Of a stretch of DNA of 64,000 nt, positions 18,860 to 29,220 are shown piece by piece. Positions within the stretch are counted from its first letter, which is position 1. Every line of letters starts with the position of its first letter. Position numbers and translations under genes: made by a program. Under the pieces are notes generated by a model. That model did no database searches, was not told where the DNA came from, and worked only from the letters and a program-made list of their open reading frames with translations. Where the stretch lies: assembly GCF_000243715.2 (NCBI RefSeq), contig NZ_AHMO02000008.1, forward strand, positions 2,013,501 to 2,077,500, written 5' to 3'. Source of the DNA: Leptospira broomii serovar Hurstbridge str. 5399 (GTDB lineage: Bacteria; Spirochaetota; Leptospiria; Leptospirales; Leptospiraceae).

Positions 18860-19062
18860 ATGCGTGAGGACCGACTTTCGAGAATGGATTTTGCCGATTT
18901 CGTTTGCAATACGATGCATATCTCGCCGGAGATCCGCAGGCGTTCGAAGATTTTTTAGGTGATACTATTTTGGATTGGAAAGTAATAATCATTCTTATAG
19001 CAGGATTCGCCGTAGGGGTTCTTTACGGATTATGGGTCAAGAAGAGGAATCCGAAATCTTAG
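18860..19062 (+). pseudogene. Small single-span membrane protein gene with a frameshift
   Basis: The ATG at 18860 has an excellent ribosome site (AAGGAAA). Its frame stops at 18958, but at 18902-18906 (GTTTG) a shift of minus one base leads into a frame open to the stop at 19060-19062. The joined product would be 67 residues: a soluble N-terminal part (MREDRLSRMDFADFV, then LQYDAYLAGDPQAF), one membrane span (VIIILIAGFAVGVLYGLW) and a basic tail (VKKRNPKS). Loss of one T from a run of four explains it most simply; a sequencing error or a programmed shift is possible. The family is unknown. Confidence 0.6.
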
Positions 19063-19120
19063 TAGTTCGGTGATTCGGAAAAAATTCGCTATCATTTCGA
19101 TCCTTTACCCGTAATAGGGT

Positions 19121-19843
19121 ATGATTAGAAAGGTTGCCTACGAAGCTTTAAATTACTTTTATCCGATTCTATGCGGGATTTGCGGCCGGGAAGATTTCTT
19201 TTCCCGTCACTCGGGTTTGTGTAAAGAATGTGCTAATTTAGCAAAGGATACTCTGAAATACCCGAAGTGTCCCGTGTGTTCTTGGAAGATCGAGGCCGGA
19301 CAATGTAGTTATTGTCTTTCTAGAAACGTATTTTTTACGCGAGCTTTTTTCTTGCACGAGCGAACCGATCTTCTTGCGGAAGCATTAAATAAAATTAAAA
19401 AACAATCGGCCTATCCACTTTCTTTATTTCTAAGCTTAGGTGCAAGGAAAGTATTAAGAAATTTTAAAAACGTCGGATTGCAAGCTTATCTATTATTACC
19501 AAGTTCATCTCCACCTTGGTTCGGAACGGTTCCCACTCGCCCGTTCTCTCCGATGCGGGAACTTCTCCTTCGTACGGAAGAAACTTTGAATCTTTCTTGT
19601 ATTCATCCGCTAAAAAAAATGGGCAAAACAAGACAGGCCGGAAAAAGTTATGCAGACCGTTTTTTTCATGCCAGAAATTCTTGGGCGATCCGGGAAGAAT
19701 GGATCGGAAAATGCCCGAAAAAGGTTTTGATATTGGACGATGTCTTTACGACTGGTGCGAGCGTTAACGAAGCGAGTCGGATTTTAAGAGAAAACGGTTC
19801 GGAAGAAATCTACGTATTAACCTACTTACGAACTATGGAATAG
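19121..19843 (+). CDS. ComF-family phosphoribosyltransferase-like protein
   Basis: This 240-residue protein has the ComF layout: an N-terminal four-cysteine zinc-binding motif (CGICG ... CKEC), a second pair (CPVC ... CSYC), and a C-terminal phosphoribosyltransferase fold with the PRPP motif VLILDDVFTTGAS. ComF proteins take part in DNA uptake or handling in naturally competent bacteria, and are widespread elsewhere without a known role. It directly precedes dinB. Confidence 0.85.
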   Translation: MIRKVAYEALNYFYPILCGICGREDFFSRHSGLCKECANLAKDTLKYPKCPVCSWKIEAGQCSYCLSRNVFFTRAFFLHERTDLLAEALNKIKKQSAYPLSLFLSLGARKVLRNFKNVGLQAYLLLPSSSPPWFGTVPTRPFSPMRELLLRTEETLNLSCIHPLKKMGKTRQAGKSYADRFFHARNSWAIREEWIGKCPKKVLILDDVFTTGASVNEASRILRENGSEEIYVLTYLRTME

Positions 19844-19845
19844 CA

Positions 19846-19873
19846 TTGACATAACTATTTATATGTATAGTAT
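19846..19873 (+). promoter_or_regulatory. Promoter and possible operator of dinB
   Basis: TTGACA (19846-19851) and TAGTAT (19868-19873) are separated by 16 bases. An inverted repeat ACTAT/ATAGT spans the spacer and -10. It does not match the TTTG-N5-CAAA LexA site reported for Leptospira, so SOS control is not shown. Confidence 0.5.
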
Positions 19874-19887
19874 GACTTTCCAAGCAA

Positions 19888-21003
19888 GTGCTTCGCAAGA
19901 TTTTACATATCGATATGGACGCTTTCTTCGCTTCCGTGGAGCAAAGGGACTTCCCGCAATACCGAGGAAAGCCCTTGGTGGTAGGAGGTCCTCCCAACTC
20001 CCGAGGAGTGGTATGTGCGGCTAGTTACGAAGCGCGGAAATTCGGGGTTCGTTCCGCAATGCCATGCTCGCAGGCATATCGCCTTTGCCCCGACGCAATT
20101 TTTGTTCCTCCTAGATTCCAAGTTTACAAGGAGGTATCGACCGCAATTCGAATCATATTTTTAGAATATACTGATTTGGTCGAAATGTTATCCTTAGATG
20201 AAGCTTTCTTGGACGTGACTCAGAATAAAAAAGGGATCCCGTTTGCGACCGAAATTGCGAAGGAAATTCGGGCCAGGATTAAAGCCGAAACGAATCTGAC
20301 CGCTTCCGCCGGAGTGGCGATTAATAAATTTGCCGCAAAGGTCGCTACGGATTTTAAGAAGCCCGACGGATTAACCGTAATCCGACCGGAGGAAACGGAA
20401 ACGTTCATAGAATCTCTGAATGTCGAGACGTTTCCCGGAGTCGGAAAAGTTACATTAAAAAAGATGCATGCTCTTGGGATCTTCAAAGGTAGCGATCTGA
20501 AACGCCGATCGTTGGAATTTCTTATTAAGAATTTCGGAAAAACAGGACGTTGGTACTATTCTATTTCAAGAGGCGTCGATCAAAGACCGGTTTTATCCGA
20601 TAGGATCCGAAAGTCCTTAGGAGCGGAATCCACCTTTGCGATAGATTTGGAAAAGACGGATGACCTTTTGATGGAATTAAAGGATCTTGCGATCGAGCTT
20701 GAGAGGAGGCTTTCGTCCAAATCATTTCCCGGTAGGACGATCACTTTGAAGATTAAGTTTTCGGATTTTACTCTTAAAACGAGAAGTAGAACATTGCCGA
20801 TTCCACCGACGTCTGCTACGGAATTTTTTTCATTCGGAAAGGAGCTCTTAGAGGAGTTCCTGCTCGATCAAGGATCTTCTATTTCGCCGATTCGCCTATT
20901 AGGTTTGAGTCTCTCTCATCCGGAAACGGAAATTCACGAAATAAATGAGGATGGCTTTGCCGGGTCACTTTTTCCGGATCAGGAACAGTTTCTAAATTTA
21001 TAG
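19888..21003 (+). CDS. dinB: DNA polymerase IV
   Basis: This 371-residue Y-family polymerase begins with the diagnostic HIDMDAFFASVEQRD segment and carries the catalytic SLDEAFLDVT near residue 104. The little-finger domain occupies the C-terminal third (EFFSFGKELLEEFL). It performs error-prone translesion synthesis. The GTG at 19888 places the HIDMD motif at residue 7, the usual position. Its own promoter overlaps the end of comF. Confidence 0.93.
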   Translation: MLRKILHIDMDAFFASVEQRDFPQYRGKPLVVGGPPNSRGVVCAASYEARKFGVRSAMPCSQAYRLCPDAIFVPPRFQVYKEVSTAIRIIFLEYTDLVEMLSLDEAFLDVTQNKKGIPFATEIAKEIRARIKAETNLTASAGVAINKFAAKVATDFKKPDGLTVIRPEETETFIESLNVETFPGVGKVTLKKMHALGIFKGSDLKRRSLEFLIKNFGKTGRWYYSISRGVDQRPVLSDRIRKSLGAESTFAIDLEKTDDLLMELKDLAIELERRLSSKSFPGRTITLKIKFSDFTLKTRSRTLPIPPTSATEFFSFGKELLEEFLLDQGSSISPIRLLGLSLSHPETEIHEINEDGFAGSLFPDQEQFLNL

Positions 21004-21093
21004 ACTTTTCACTACCGCCGAACGATTTTCAGTCGCAAGAATATTCTGGAAATATAAATTACTTTCGTTCACATCCGGTTGGTCGTGCAATCA

Positions 21094-22968
21094 TCAACCG
21101 AACTTTTCTATAATTTCCAGAATTTCCTTTCCGTACTGGTTTACCTTAGAATCTCCCATTCCCTTTATCAGAGTTAGATCTTCCAGCGTCGAAGGTTTTT
21201 GCGCCGCAATCCGAACTAACACCGGATTTTGAAGAACCATGAATTTCTTCCATTTTCGCCTCCGGGCGATTCGATCTCGAAAATTTTTCAATTCCTTAAT
21301 GAGAAGTTTTTCCCCTGTGAGGGAAATTTTTTTAACGCTACCGTCCCGTCCTTCGACACTCCTCACTCTTGAGGAGGGTTTTCCGCCCGATGCGAGATAG
21401 AGCTTAGGATATTTATCGCCTTTAATTAAAAGTTTTTTACTAGTTAACCAATCCTCTAAGAGCTTTAAAATGGATTCTTCCGGTATATGCGAGAGATTTC
21501 CGTAAAATTTCGATCTATCCAATCGACGCCGAAGAATATCCTTCGATTTAGAACCGCGTAATGTGCTCGCGATGATTTTCTTGCCGAATTTAGCCGGATA
21601 TTCCGCCAATAGACCTTCTGCAGATTGAATCTCGCTAGTTTCGAAAATATGAGATTCTCTCTCCTTCTTCCTTGTCGCTTTGATTCGTTCTCGTTCTAAA
21701 AAATTCTCACGATCGCTAGGATCGCTTTCAAGACAGGAGTCGCAAACTCCGCAAGGTTCGATCGTTTCTCCGAAATAACCGCATAGAAGTTGCTGTCTGC
21801 AAACCGAAGAAGATGCGTAAGATTTCACGTGAGAGAGTAACGTTTCTCCGCCTTTGTAATTCGCTTCTTTAGAGAGTAAAAAATTCTGGATGCTCAAATC
21901 GCTAGTATGAAAGAATAAAACGCAATCCGAATCTTTTCCATCCCGTCCCGCACGACCGGCTTCCTGATAATAGCTTTCAATCGAAGAAGGAACCTGATAG
22001 TGTAAGACCAATCGAACATTCGGACTGTCTAAACCCATTCCAAAAGCGTTAGTGGCCACTAAGACGTTCGTTTTGCCGGATGTATAACCGTCCTGAGTCT
22101 TTTCGCGGCTAGAGTCGGTTCGACCGGCGTGGTATTTTCCGACCTTGTATCCTGACTTCTTTAGCATTTCGTAAACATCGTCGACCTTCGATCTGGTCGC
22201 ACAATAGATGATCGCCTTACCCGAATTCGATTTGCGAAAATTGCCGGTTTCTAGAATGGAAAGTAGCTCCTTCTCCTTGTCTCTTTCGGATTCCGGAAAC
22301 TGAATTCTGAATCTTAAATTAGGTCTGGAATATGTTCCCTGAACAGAGGTTGGATTTTTCAATCCGAGGCTATCGCAAATATCCTTCTTTACTCGATCGG
22401 TAGCGGTGGCGGTTAACGCGACCCAAGGGATATTTTCATGAAAAGAGGATCTTAAGGTGTAGAGCTTGCGATATTCGGGGCGAAAATCATGCCCCCATTG
22501 AGACACGCAATGAGCTTCGTCAACTGCGACTAGGCCCAACGGTAATTTTGGGACGAGATCCAGGAAGGAACGCGATGTGGCTCTTTCGGGAGAAACATAA
22601 AGAATTCTTATTTTTCCGGTTGCGGCACCGGATAATATTCTAATTTGCTCAAGTTCATCTTGAGTAGAATTGCAATATGCGGCTTCTAACCCCTTTCCTT
22701 TCAGGCTATCCACTTGGTCCTTCATCAAAGCGATGAGCGGGGATACGACTAATATTAAAAATTCTTTTTGAGCGAAGGCGGGTAGTTGGTAGATGAGGGA
22801 TTTTCCTCCGCCCGTCGGGAGAATCGATAGGACATCCCGTCCTTCCTGTATGGACTCGATCGACTCCCATTGACCCGGGCGAAATTCGGCAAATCCGAAG
22901 GAGGCTTTCAGGATTTTTCTCCAATCGTCTTTCTTTTGAAGAGGCAATCGTTTTGTAGAAGTTTTCAT
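21094..22968 (-). CDS. recQ: ATP-dependent DNA helicase RecQ
   Basis: This 624-residue protein has a superfamily 2 helicase core (Walker [10 protein letters not shown] near residue 55, DEAHC box, arginine-finger [10 protein letters not shown]), the RecQ zinc-binding cysteines ([11 protein letters not shown] ... CGVCDSC) and a C-terminal HRDC domain ([19 protein letters not shown]). RecQ unwinds recombination and fork intermediates. It starts 5 bases after the mnmC stop with GGAGGAG upstream, so the two form an operon. Confidence 0.94.
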   Translation of the reverse strand: MKTSTKRLPLQKKDDWRKILKASFGFAEFRPGQWESIESIQEGRDVLSILPTGGGKSLIYQLPAFAQKEFLILVVSPLIALMKDQVDSLKGKGLEAAYCNSTQDELEQIRILSGAATGKIRILYVSPERATSRSFLDLVPKLPLGLVAVDEAHCVSQWGHDFRPEYRKLYTLRSSFHENIPWVALTATATDRVKKDICDSLGLKNPTSVQGTYSRPNLRFRIQFPESERDKEKELLSILETGNFRKSNSGKAIIYCATRSKVDDVYEMLKKSGYKVGKYHAGRTDSSREKTQDGYTSGKTNVLVATNAFGMGLDSPNVRLVLHYQVPSSIESYYQEAGRAGRDGKDSDCVLFFHTSDLSIQNFLLSKEANYKGGETLLSHVKSYASSSVCRQQLLCGYFGETIEPCGVCDSCLESDPSDRENFLERERIKATRKKERESHIFETSEIQSAEGLLAEYPAKFGKKIIASTLRGSKSKDILRRRLDRSKFYGNLSHIPEESILKLLEDWLTSKKLLIKGDKYPKLYLASGGKPSSRVRSVEGRDGSVKKISLTGEKLLIKELKNFRDRIARRRKWKKFMVLQNPVLVRIAAQKPSTLEDLTLIKGMGDSKVNQYGKEILEIIEKFG

Positions 22969-22973
22969 TTTTC

Positions 22974-24929
22974 CTATTTCTCCTCCTTCTTCCTGATAGC
23001 TCGGTATAAAAATCTTGCGGGATGCAATGCCGAGTACAAGCTATTTTCGATCGGTAAGGGTTCTCCCAAGACGATGGAAGTAAGAGTTTCCCCACCAATC
23101 AAAGAAGAGAGAACGCCTCTTGAGCCTAACCCGCCAAATACATAGAGTCCCGGAACCGCATCTGGAACGGAAATCCTTTTATCTCGGTTCTTTGGAAGAC
23201 CCGCGCCGGCGTAAATTTTTCGAAACGTTGCAGGATCATGCAGTTCTCCAAGTACCGGAAATCTGTCCTTCGTCTGGGAGCGGAATCCGACGAATTCCCG
23301 GCTAATCCGATTTTTTTCACCGTCCCATATTTCGCCGGGCAATAGCTCTTTCGCGTATTTCAATAAATTTTCCCGATCCTTGCTTCGCGGGCTTGGATCT
23401 AAGTCGAACTCATCGAAAGTGGATCCTAATACTCTAATCTTATTCTTGCTCGGAGTTATATAATGTTCCCCTACAAAAATCGGATCGCTCTCATTCTCGT
23501 TTTCCGTAGAAAGCTCCAGTAATTGACCTCTGACTTTCGATAAAAAGAAAAGTGGTTCTCCGAAAAATTTCGATAATAGCGATTCGATTCCGTTGGAATT
23601 CGCCAGAACTAAACAAGGAGAAGTCTCTATTTCATTCTCTTCCGATAAAATTTTCCATTCGTTCTGATCGAATCGTATGTCGGAAATATGAATCGTTCTA
23701 AGAGATATATTAGGATGTTTTAATAAATTTGAAACCAATTCGGGGGTTTCGGTCCAAAACCCCGAAGGGAATATCACTCCCTGCGAGCCCGGCGGTAATG
23801 AAGGATAAGAACTCGTCGCATCTTCCTGAAGTTTGGCGATTTCGATCGAAAGTTGATGCGATCGAATCCCTTCCGAGATTCTTTCCCAATTTAAATCTTT
23901 TCCGGCAAGCTGAAGCGTACCCGGTATTTCATACGAATCTTTCGGCAGAAGTTCCTGATAGCGCCTGAGCGAATGACCAAATGCCCTTATTGTCCAGAGA
24001 CTCGTCGGACTTTTAAATTTTGTAATATGCGGATGTGAGATCGCTTTCGGAATATTCGAGGCTCGATTCGGAGAAGAGTCGTCCAGGACAATCACTTCGA
24101 TGCCGCGTATCGCAAAAGAACGAGCTACACTTGCTCCGGCCAGTCCTGCTCCGATTACTACAACTTTTTTTGGAAGTGGCGATTTAGGAAACCTTCGAAT
24201 AAAAATCTGCTCGGGTGGTAAGCTCCGATCGTTTCTGAATGTTCCGATCAACATCTCCCTCTTCTTCCCGAATCCGGGAATTTTTTCCAAAGTAAACCCG
24301 GCGTTCGTAAGAGAATCTTTTACGATTCTGGCGACTGTAAACGTAGCTAACGTGGAGTTTTGGTCCGCCAAACGGGAGAATTGATTCGAGATCGGTATTC
24401 CCCATAATTCCGGATTTTTAGACGGAGCGAATCCGTCCAGGAAAAAGGCATCGAATCGACCGGAAGTTTCGGGTAACAGCTCTCTAGCGTCTCCGATCCA
24501 AAGGTCTAGGGCAATCCCTTCCTCTTCAAAAAGAAAAGAATTACAACCTTGGGTTAAGAGGGAATACCTCTTTAGAAAAATAGAAAGAATTTCGGTCAAT
24601 TCCGAAAAATGCGAAATCGCTCTTCTTATTTCTCGTTCGGTGAGCGGGAATAACTCGTAGGAAACGAATCGAAGAATCGAAAGTTTATTATGAATTCTTA
24701 ATTTTTTCCAAAGATTCCAAGTCGCAAAGAAATTAAGCCCAGTCCCGAATCCCAATTCTAAGATCGCAAAATGTTTTTTATCCGGAAACGAATCCCGACG
24801 CCAACGGGATTCCAGTCGATTCCCGTCTAAAAATACGTGTTTGGTTTCGGCTAAGCCGTCTTCGGGCGAGAAATAGATATCATCGAATTCGGTGGAAACA
24901 GGTGTGCCGTTTTCCTTCCATTCGATCAT
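22974..24929 (-). CDS. mnmC: tRNA mnm5s2U biosynthesis bifunctional protein MnmC
   Basis: The 651-residue product has two domains. The N-terminal methyltransferase (residues 1-240) has SAM motif [15 protein letters not shown] and [18 protein letters not shown]. The C-terminal FAD-dependent oxidoreductase starts with the dinucleotide motif [14 protein letters not shown] near residue 255 and ends with [10 protein letters not shown]. MnmC completes the mnm5 modification of the wobble uridine in tRNAs. CGGAGG lies 8 bases before the ATG. It is the first gene of the mnmC-recQ pair and diverges from dusA, another tRNA-modification gene. Confidence 0.93.
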   Translation of the reverse strand: MIEWKENGTPVSTEFDDIYFSPEDGLAETKHVFLDGNRLESRWRRDSFPDKKHFAILELGFGTGLNFFATWNLWKKLRIHNKLSILRFVSYELFPLTEREIRRAISHFSELTEILSIFLKRYSLLTQGCNSFLFEEEGIALDLWIGDARELLPETSGRFDAFFLDGFAPSKNPELWGIPISNQFSRLADQNSTLATFTVARIVKDSLTNAGFTLEKIPGFGKKREMLIGTFRNDRSLPPEQIFIRRFPKSPLPKKVVVIGAGLAGASVARSFAIRGIEVIVLDDSSPNRASNIPKAISHPHITKFKSPTSLWTIRAFGHSLRRYQELLPKDSYEIPGTLQLAGKDLNWERISEGIRSHQLSIEIAKLQEDATSSYPSLPPGSQGVIFPSGFWTETPELVSNLLKHPNISLRTIHISDIRFDQNEWKILSEENEIETSPCLVLANSNGIESLLSKFFGEPLFFLSKVRGQLLELSTENENESDPIFVGEHYITPSKNKIRVLGSTFDEFDLDPSPRSKDRENLLKYAKELLPGEIWDGEKNRISREFVGFRSQTKDRFPVLGELHDPATFRKIYAGAGLPKNRDKRISVPDAVPGLYVFGGLGSRGVLSSLIGGETLTSIVLGEPLPIENSLYSALHPARFLYRAIRKKEEK

Positions 24930-24979
24930 TTTCGAACCTCCGTATTTCGTCTCCTTGCAGTCATTACTGACTAAAATCC

Positions 24980-24998
24980 GGATTAATCTCGTTAATCC
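24980..24998. promoter_or_regulatory. Inverted repeat between mnmC and dusA
   Basis: GGATTAA and TTAATCC form a perfect 7-bp dyad with a 5-base centre in the divergent promoter region of two tRNA-modification genes. It could be an operator; nothing further supports this. Confidence 0.3.
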
Positions 24999-25061
24999 AA
25001 GCGGATTTCTAGCGACTTGACGTTTACAATCGAATTCTGAAAATCGTATTCAGGAACCGAT

Positions 25062-26087
25062 ATGAGCCCAATTCAGAAAGTGCCGCTATCATATCCGATT
25101 TCCGTCGCACCGATGATGGACTGGACGGACCGACACTTTCGGTTTTTTCTACGTCTGATTTCAAAAAAGACTCTCTTATATACCGAGATGGTTACGACGG
25201 GTGCGATTTTGAGAGGGGATACTCGTAGACATCTTTCGTTTCATCCTCAAGAAAACCCCGTCGCTTTACAATTGGGCGGAGACGATCCCCTTAAGTTAGC
25301 CGAATCCTCGAGGATCGGAGAAGAATATGGTTATTCCGAAATTAATTTAAATGTTGGATGTCCTAGCGATAAAGTTCAGGAAGGAAATTTCGGAGCTTGT
25401 CTAATGGGGGATCCAAAGCGTGTGAGCGATTGCATTGCCGCAATGAATTCTGCAGTTCGCTTACCTGTCACCGTTAAATGCAGAATAGGGATCCCCGGAA
25501 AAGACCGCATCGAAGATCTACTAGAATTCGTAAGGACCGTTTCCGAGGCTGGGGCAACGAGGATCACTATACATGCAAGAATCGCAATTCTTGAAGGGTT
25601 GAGTCCCGCCCAAAATAGAACCGTTCCGCCCCTAAGATACGACGACGTATATGAAGTAAAACGTAATTTCCCGAATCTGAAATTAGAGCTTAATGGGGGT
25701 GTCCGGACTTTGGATATCGCAAGCGAGCATCTAACGAAGGTAGATGGAGTTATGATCGGGAGAGCGGCTTATGAAAATCCCTTTCTCTTTTCTACCGTTG
25801 ATCAGAGATTTTTCGGGGAGCGAAAAATACGATCTACTCGTCGGGAAATTTTTCATCAAATGCAGGAATACATTCAAAAACGGACCGAGGAAGGCGAAAA
25901 GCCGAGTAGAATACTAAGGCATCTCTTAGGTGCCTTCCATGAAGTGAGGGGTTCTAGAATATACCGTCGTATTCTCACAGAAGGAATGCATCAGAATCCT
26001 CCGACAACGCTTCTGCGAGATGCACTCGCTTCGATCCCCTCCGAGTTTTTAGATCAAAAGCTCGACCTGGAACTCCAGCCCGTATAA
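25062..26087 (+). CDS. dusA: tRNA-dihydrouridine synthase A
   Basis: This 341-residue FMN enzyme reduces uridine in the tRNA D loop. DusA-specific features are [18 protein letters not shown] at the start, [17 protein letters not shown], the catalytic-cysteine motif [21 protein letters not shown], and the FMN phosphate-binding ELNGGVRT and [13 protein letters not shown] long gap separates it from mnmC; they are divergent. Confidence 0.93.
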   Translation: MSPIQKVPLSYPISVAPMMDWTDRHFRFFLRLISKKTLLYTEMVTTGAILRGDTRRHLSFHPQENPVALQLGGDDPLKLAESSRIGEEYGYSEINLNVGCPSDKVQEGNFGACLMGDPKRVSDCIAAMNSAVRLPVTVKCRIGIPGKDRIEDLLEFVRTVSEAGATRITIHARIAILEGLSPAQNRTVPPLRYDDVYEVKRNFPNLKLELNGGVRTLDIASEHLTKVDGVMIGRAAYENPFLFSTVDQRFFGERKIRSTRREIFHQMQEYIQKRTEEGEKPSRILRHLLGAFHEVRGSRIYRRILTEGMHQNPPTTLLRDALASIPSEFLDQKLDLELQPV

Positions 26088-26167
26088 AGAAAATTTTAGA
26101 ATTGTATCTGGGCACGAAAAAGCCTTGATTTAGGTCCAATACTCTTTAGCTTACGCTCCCTATTGCC

Positions 26168-28069
26168 ATGCTGAAAACGATTGGAATTTATCTGCTATTC
26201 GTCTGTTCCGTCCTGGGTGAGTCGATTGTTCCGGTTCGCACGGTCGTAGACGGCTGGACATTTCAGGTTAAGGGAGCGGAACGACCGACTGCCATCCATC
26301 CAGGAGAAAGTCTAAGATCCCAAGGATTTCCCGCTCCCGTTCATGGAGTATATCGCGTAGAAATTGAATATCCTAAACTGCAGCAAGGATTTACGCAAGG
26401 CATTCATTTGGACAGAATCCAATCCGCCGATAAAGTATACTGGAACGGTTCTTTGATAGGAGAAACCGGGAGTTTCGAGCCTTACATTCCGTACTGGTTT
26501 CGCCCAAGACTTTACGCAATTCCGACGGACTTGATTCGCCCGGGGAAAAATCTTTTAGAAGTTGAGATCGAATGCAGAGAGTCCTTATTCCTTTGCGGCC
26601 TTTTTCGAGGAACTCCGAAGGTAGGGGATTACGATTCGTTAAAGGAGGATTTGATATACCAGGATTTATTCCAAGTTGTGATTGCCGTTTTATTTTTAGG
26701 CATTTTCGTACAACAAGCGATCGCGTATCTCCTGAATCGATACTCTAACGCGAGTCTTTATCTCGCTTTATCCGCGATAATTTTTGTCGGCTGGCGAGGA
26801 ACCCTGCTCAACAAGACTCATTATATCGGGCTATCCTTCGAATTAATTATCAGAGTCTTCTATTTCTGCCAAACCTTATTTCCTGCTTTCCTACTTCTCT
26901 TCGTTTATGCGATGTTCGAAAGGAGACTTGGAATTTTTGCCAAATGTATTCTTTTGGGAGACCTTGTTCTCGGATTCCTCCAGTTGTACGATTTCAATCC
27001 CGATTCGAGAATTATGCTCGTATACGCTTGGGAAGTCTTACTGGTTTTAAAAATTCCGACATTAATTGGAGTTCTTGCCTCTCAATTTAGAAAAAGTGCG
27101 GAAGCGACTTTGGTTTTGTTGGGAGCGTTGTTCGCCGCAGTCCTAGGAGTGACGGACGTTGCCGTCGATTTGTTGACCGGCAAAAACGAATTCTTTTCCC
27201 AATACGGACTCTTAGTCTTTTTATTCTCGGGCATTATGGGAATTTCCATCCAAAATGCGAGAGCTAGAAAGGATTTAAAGAAATTGAATGATTCTTTAGA
27301 GACTCTCGTTCAAAGCAGAACTCACGAGTTGGAAAAACAGTATAGAATATTAAACGAAGAGATATTAGTCGCCGGCGGATTACAATCCAGATTGATACCC
27401 GGATTGGACGGACAAATCGCAGGGTTAAGCGTTAATTCGGTATACGTTCCAGTCGAAAAGATCGGAGGCGATTATTTCGACTTTCACGATTACGGGGACG
27501 GACAAGTGCAATTTCTATTATGCGACGTAGCGGGTCACGGAATTTCAGCGGCCCTGATCGCCTCCATGTTGAAGATAAGTTTCTTGGAATTAGCTCCGCG
27601 GCATCCGGAGCCGGCAGATCTTCTGACATCCTTGAACGCGAGAATGGTTCCTGTCGTAGAAAAGAATTTCATCACCGCCGTGGCGGCCTTATTCGATACT
27701 AAAACAGGTGAAATCAGATATTCCTTAGCAGGTCACCCGTCCCCGATCGTATTGACGGATTCTTCCTCGTTACCCGTATTCCTGGAGGGCAGGGGGCCGA
27801 TATTAGGATGGAGAAAGGAAATCGTGTTGCGGACTTGGAAGCGCGATTTAAAAAAAGGAGATAGGTTTTTCTTTTATACGGACGGAATAACCGAAGCTTT
27901 AAATGCCGGACGAGAGATGTTCGGAGAAGAACGATTGTTGGATTTATTACGGGATTCGTTCAATAGAAGTCCTAGAAATCTAAACGAATCCATCCTATCG
28001 TCACTGCGGGAATTTGCCGGATTCAGGTTGCCTGACGACGTAACGTATTTTGCGGTGGACGTAATTTAG
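26168..28069 (+). CDS. 7TMR-DISM receptor with SpoIIE-type serine phosphatase
   Basis: This 633-residue protein has a signal peptide (1-18), an extracytoplasmic beta-rich DISMED2-like sensor (about 30-155), seven membrane segments (about 175-355), a coiled-coil (365-395) and a C-terminal PP2C/SpoIIE domain. Metal-binding aspartates appear in KIGGDYFDF, LLCDVAGHGISAAL and FYTDGITEA. Proteins of this design (RsbU-like) convert an envelope signal into dephosphorylation of an anti-anti-sigma factor; no such partner is encoded nearby. A second protein of the same kind lies at 43974. Confidence 0.88.
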   Translation: MLKTIGIYLLFVCSVLGESIVPVRTVVDGWTFQVKGAERPTAIHPGESLRSQGFPAPVHGVYRVEIEYPKLQQGFTQGIHLDRIQSADKVYWNGSLIGETGSFEPYIPYWFRPRLYAIPTDLIRPGKNLLEVEIECRESLFLCGLFRGTPKVGDYDSLKEDLIYQDLFQVVIAVLFLGIFVQQAIAYLLNRYSNASLYLALSAIIFVGWRGTLLNKTHYIGLSFELIIRVFYFCQTLFPAFLLLFVYAMFERRLGIFAKCILLGDLVLGFLQLYDFNPDSRIMLVYAWEVLLVLKIPTLIGVLASQFRKSAEATLVLLGALFAAVLGVTDVAVDLLTGKNEFFSQYGLLVFLFSGIMGISIQNARARKDLKKLNDSLETLVQSRTHELEKQYRILNEEILVAGGLQSRLIPGLDGQIAGLSVNSVYVPVEKIGGDYFDFHDYGDGQVQFLLCDVAGHGISAALIASMLKISFLELAPRHPEPADLLTSLNARMVPVVEKNFITAVAALFDTKTGEIRYSLAGHPSPIVLTDSSSLPVFLEGRGPILGWRKEIVLRTWKRDLKKGDRFFFYTDGITEALNAGREMFGEERLLDLLRDSFNRSPRNLNESILSSLREFAGFRLPDDVTYFAVDVI

Positions 28070-28101
28070 ATCATGATTCATAAAACTTCGGCGAAAGACT
28101 A

Positions 28102-29043
28102 ATGGCAGAAACCGTTTTAACCATAGATTGCGGATATATAGAAGAAGGATTAGCCTGTGCCTACTTAGTTAGAGAGGGGGATCGCGCCGCCTTCGTAGAA
28201 AACAATACTAACTACGCGGTTCCCAAACTTCTGAAAACCTTAGAAGACCAGGGTTTGAAAAAAGAAGCAGTGGACTATATTATCATTACCCATGTTCATC
28301 TTGATCATGCTGGAGGAACGGGCGAGCTGATCAAACATTGTCCGAATGCGAAAGTTCTTGCTCACCCCAAGGCGGCTCCACATCTCATAAATCCCGAGCG
28401 GCTGATTAAGAGTTCCATTCAAGTGTATGGAGAGGAAGCTTTCTACAAATTGTACGGAAAAATCCAACCGGTCCCGGAATCGTCGGTTCGTATCATGAAC
28501 GATGGGGAAGAATTGGTTTGGGGAAATAGGACTCTCAAATTCATCCATACTCGCGGGCATGCTAATCATCATTTTTGCATTTACGATTCTTTAACGAATG
28601 GAATTTTCACCGGTGATACTTTCGGCCTTGGCTACGGGATTTTTCGAAACGGAAGCGAACCCGTCTTATATCCTTCGACAACTCCAACGGACTTCGATCC
28701 GGAAGAAGCCCTTATATCCATCGATAAAATTATAGGGAGCGGAGCGGAGAAAGCTTATCTGACTCATTTCGGAGTTTGGACCGACATGAAATCAGGTGCT
28801 GACCAAATGAAAGAAGGCTTGGAAACAATGAAGCATATTCTAATTTCCGCCGGTAAAACCGATTTGGAAGGAGAATCGTTGCTCGGATTTTGCGAAGCTC
28901 GAGTACTTTCTTATATCGAAGACCAATTAGAAAAACGTGGAATCTTTTACGGTGCTAAGGAACAAAAGTTCGTATCGTTCGACGCAAAGATAAATGCGCA
29001 AGGAATCGCTTTTAAAGTCGAGAGATCCAGAAAGAAAATATAA
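28102..29043 (+). CDS. MBL-fold hydrolase
   Basis: This 313-residue protein has the MBL motif THVHLDHAGG (first His at residue 64), HTRGHANHH, FTGDTFGLGYG and LTHFG, giving the complete dinuclear metal site. The C-terminal 90 residues are helical. It has no signal peptide. The gene follows the phosphatase gene by 32 bases and may share its transcript. Substrate unknown. Confidence 0.85.
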   Translation: MAETVLTIDCGYIEEGLACAYLVREGDRAAFVENNTNYAVPKLLKTLEDQGLKKEAVDYIIITHVHLDHAGGTGELIKHCPNAKVLAHPKAAPHLINPERLIKSSIQVYGEEAFYKLYGKIQPVPESSVRIMNDGEELVWGNRTLKFIHTRGHANHHFCIYDSLTNGIFTGDTFGLGYGIFRNGSEPVLYPSTTPTDFDPEEALISIDKIIGSGAEKAYLTHFGVWTDMKSGADQMKEGLETMKHILISAGKTDLEGESLLGFCEARVLSYIEDQLEKRGIFYGAKEQKFVSFDAKINAQGIAFKVERSRKKI

Positions 29044-29220
29044 TTTTATCCCCTGGGTAACATAGCTTTCTTAAATAAATCATTCGCTCTTTTATTCGTC
29101 TCTTCATCGAATTACGTAGATTATCTCGGTCCAGAGAGATTATCGAGTGTCCGTTTCGGGAGAGTTTTTCGCGACGAAATTTTAATTTGCCTTCCCCGCT
29201 TCTAAGCATGGATTTGGATA

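Noticed and set aside
19852..19880. LexA box upstream of dinB
   Set aside because: The dyad present (ACTAT/ATAGT) does not match TTTG-N5-CAAA.
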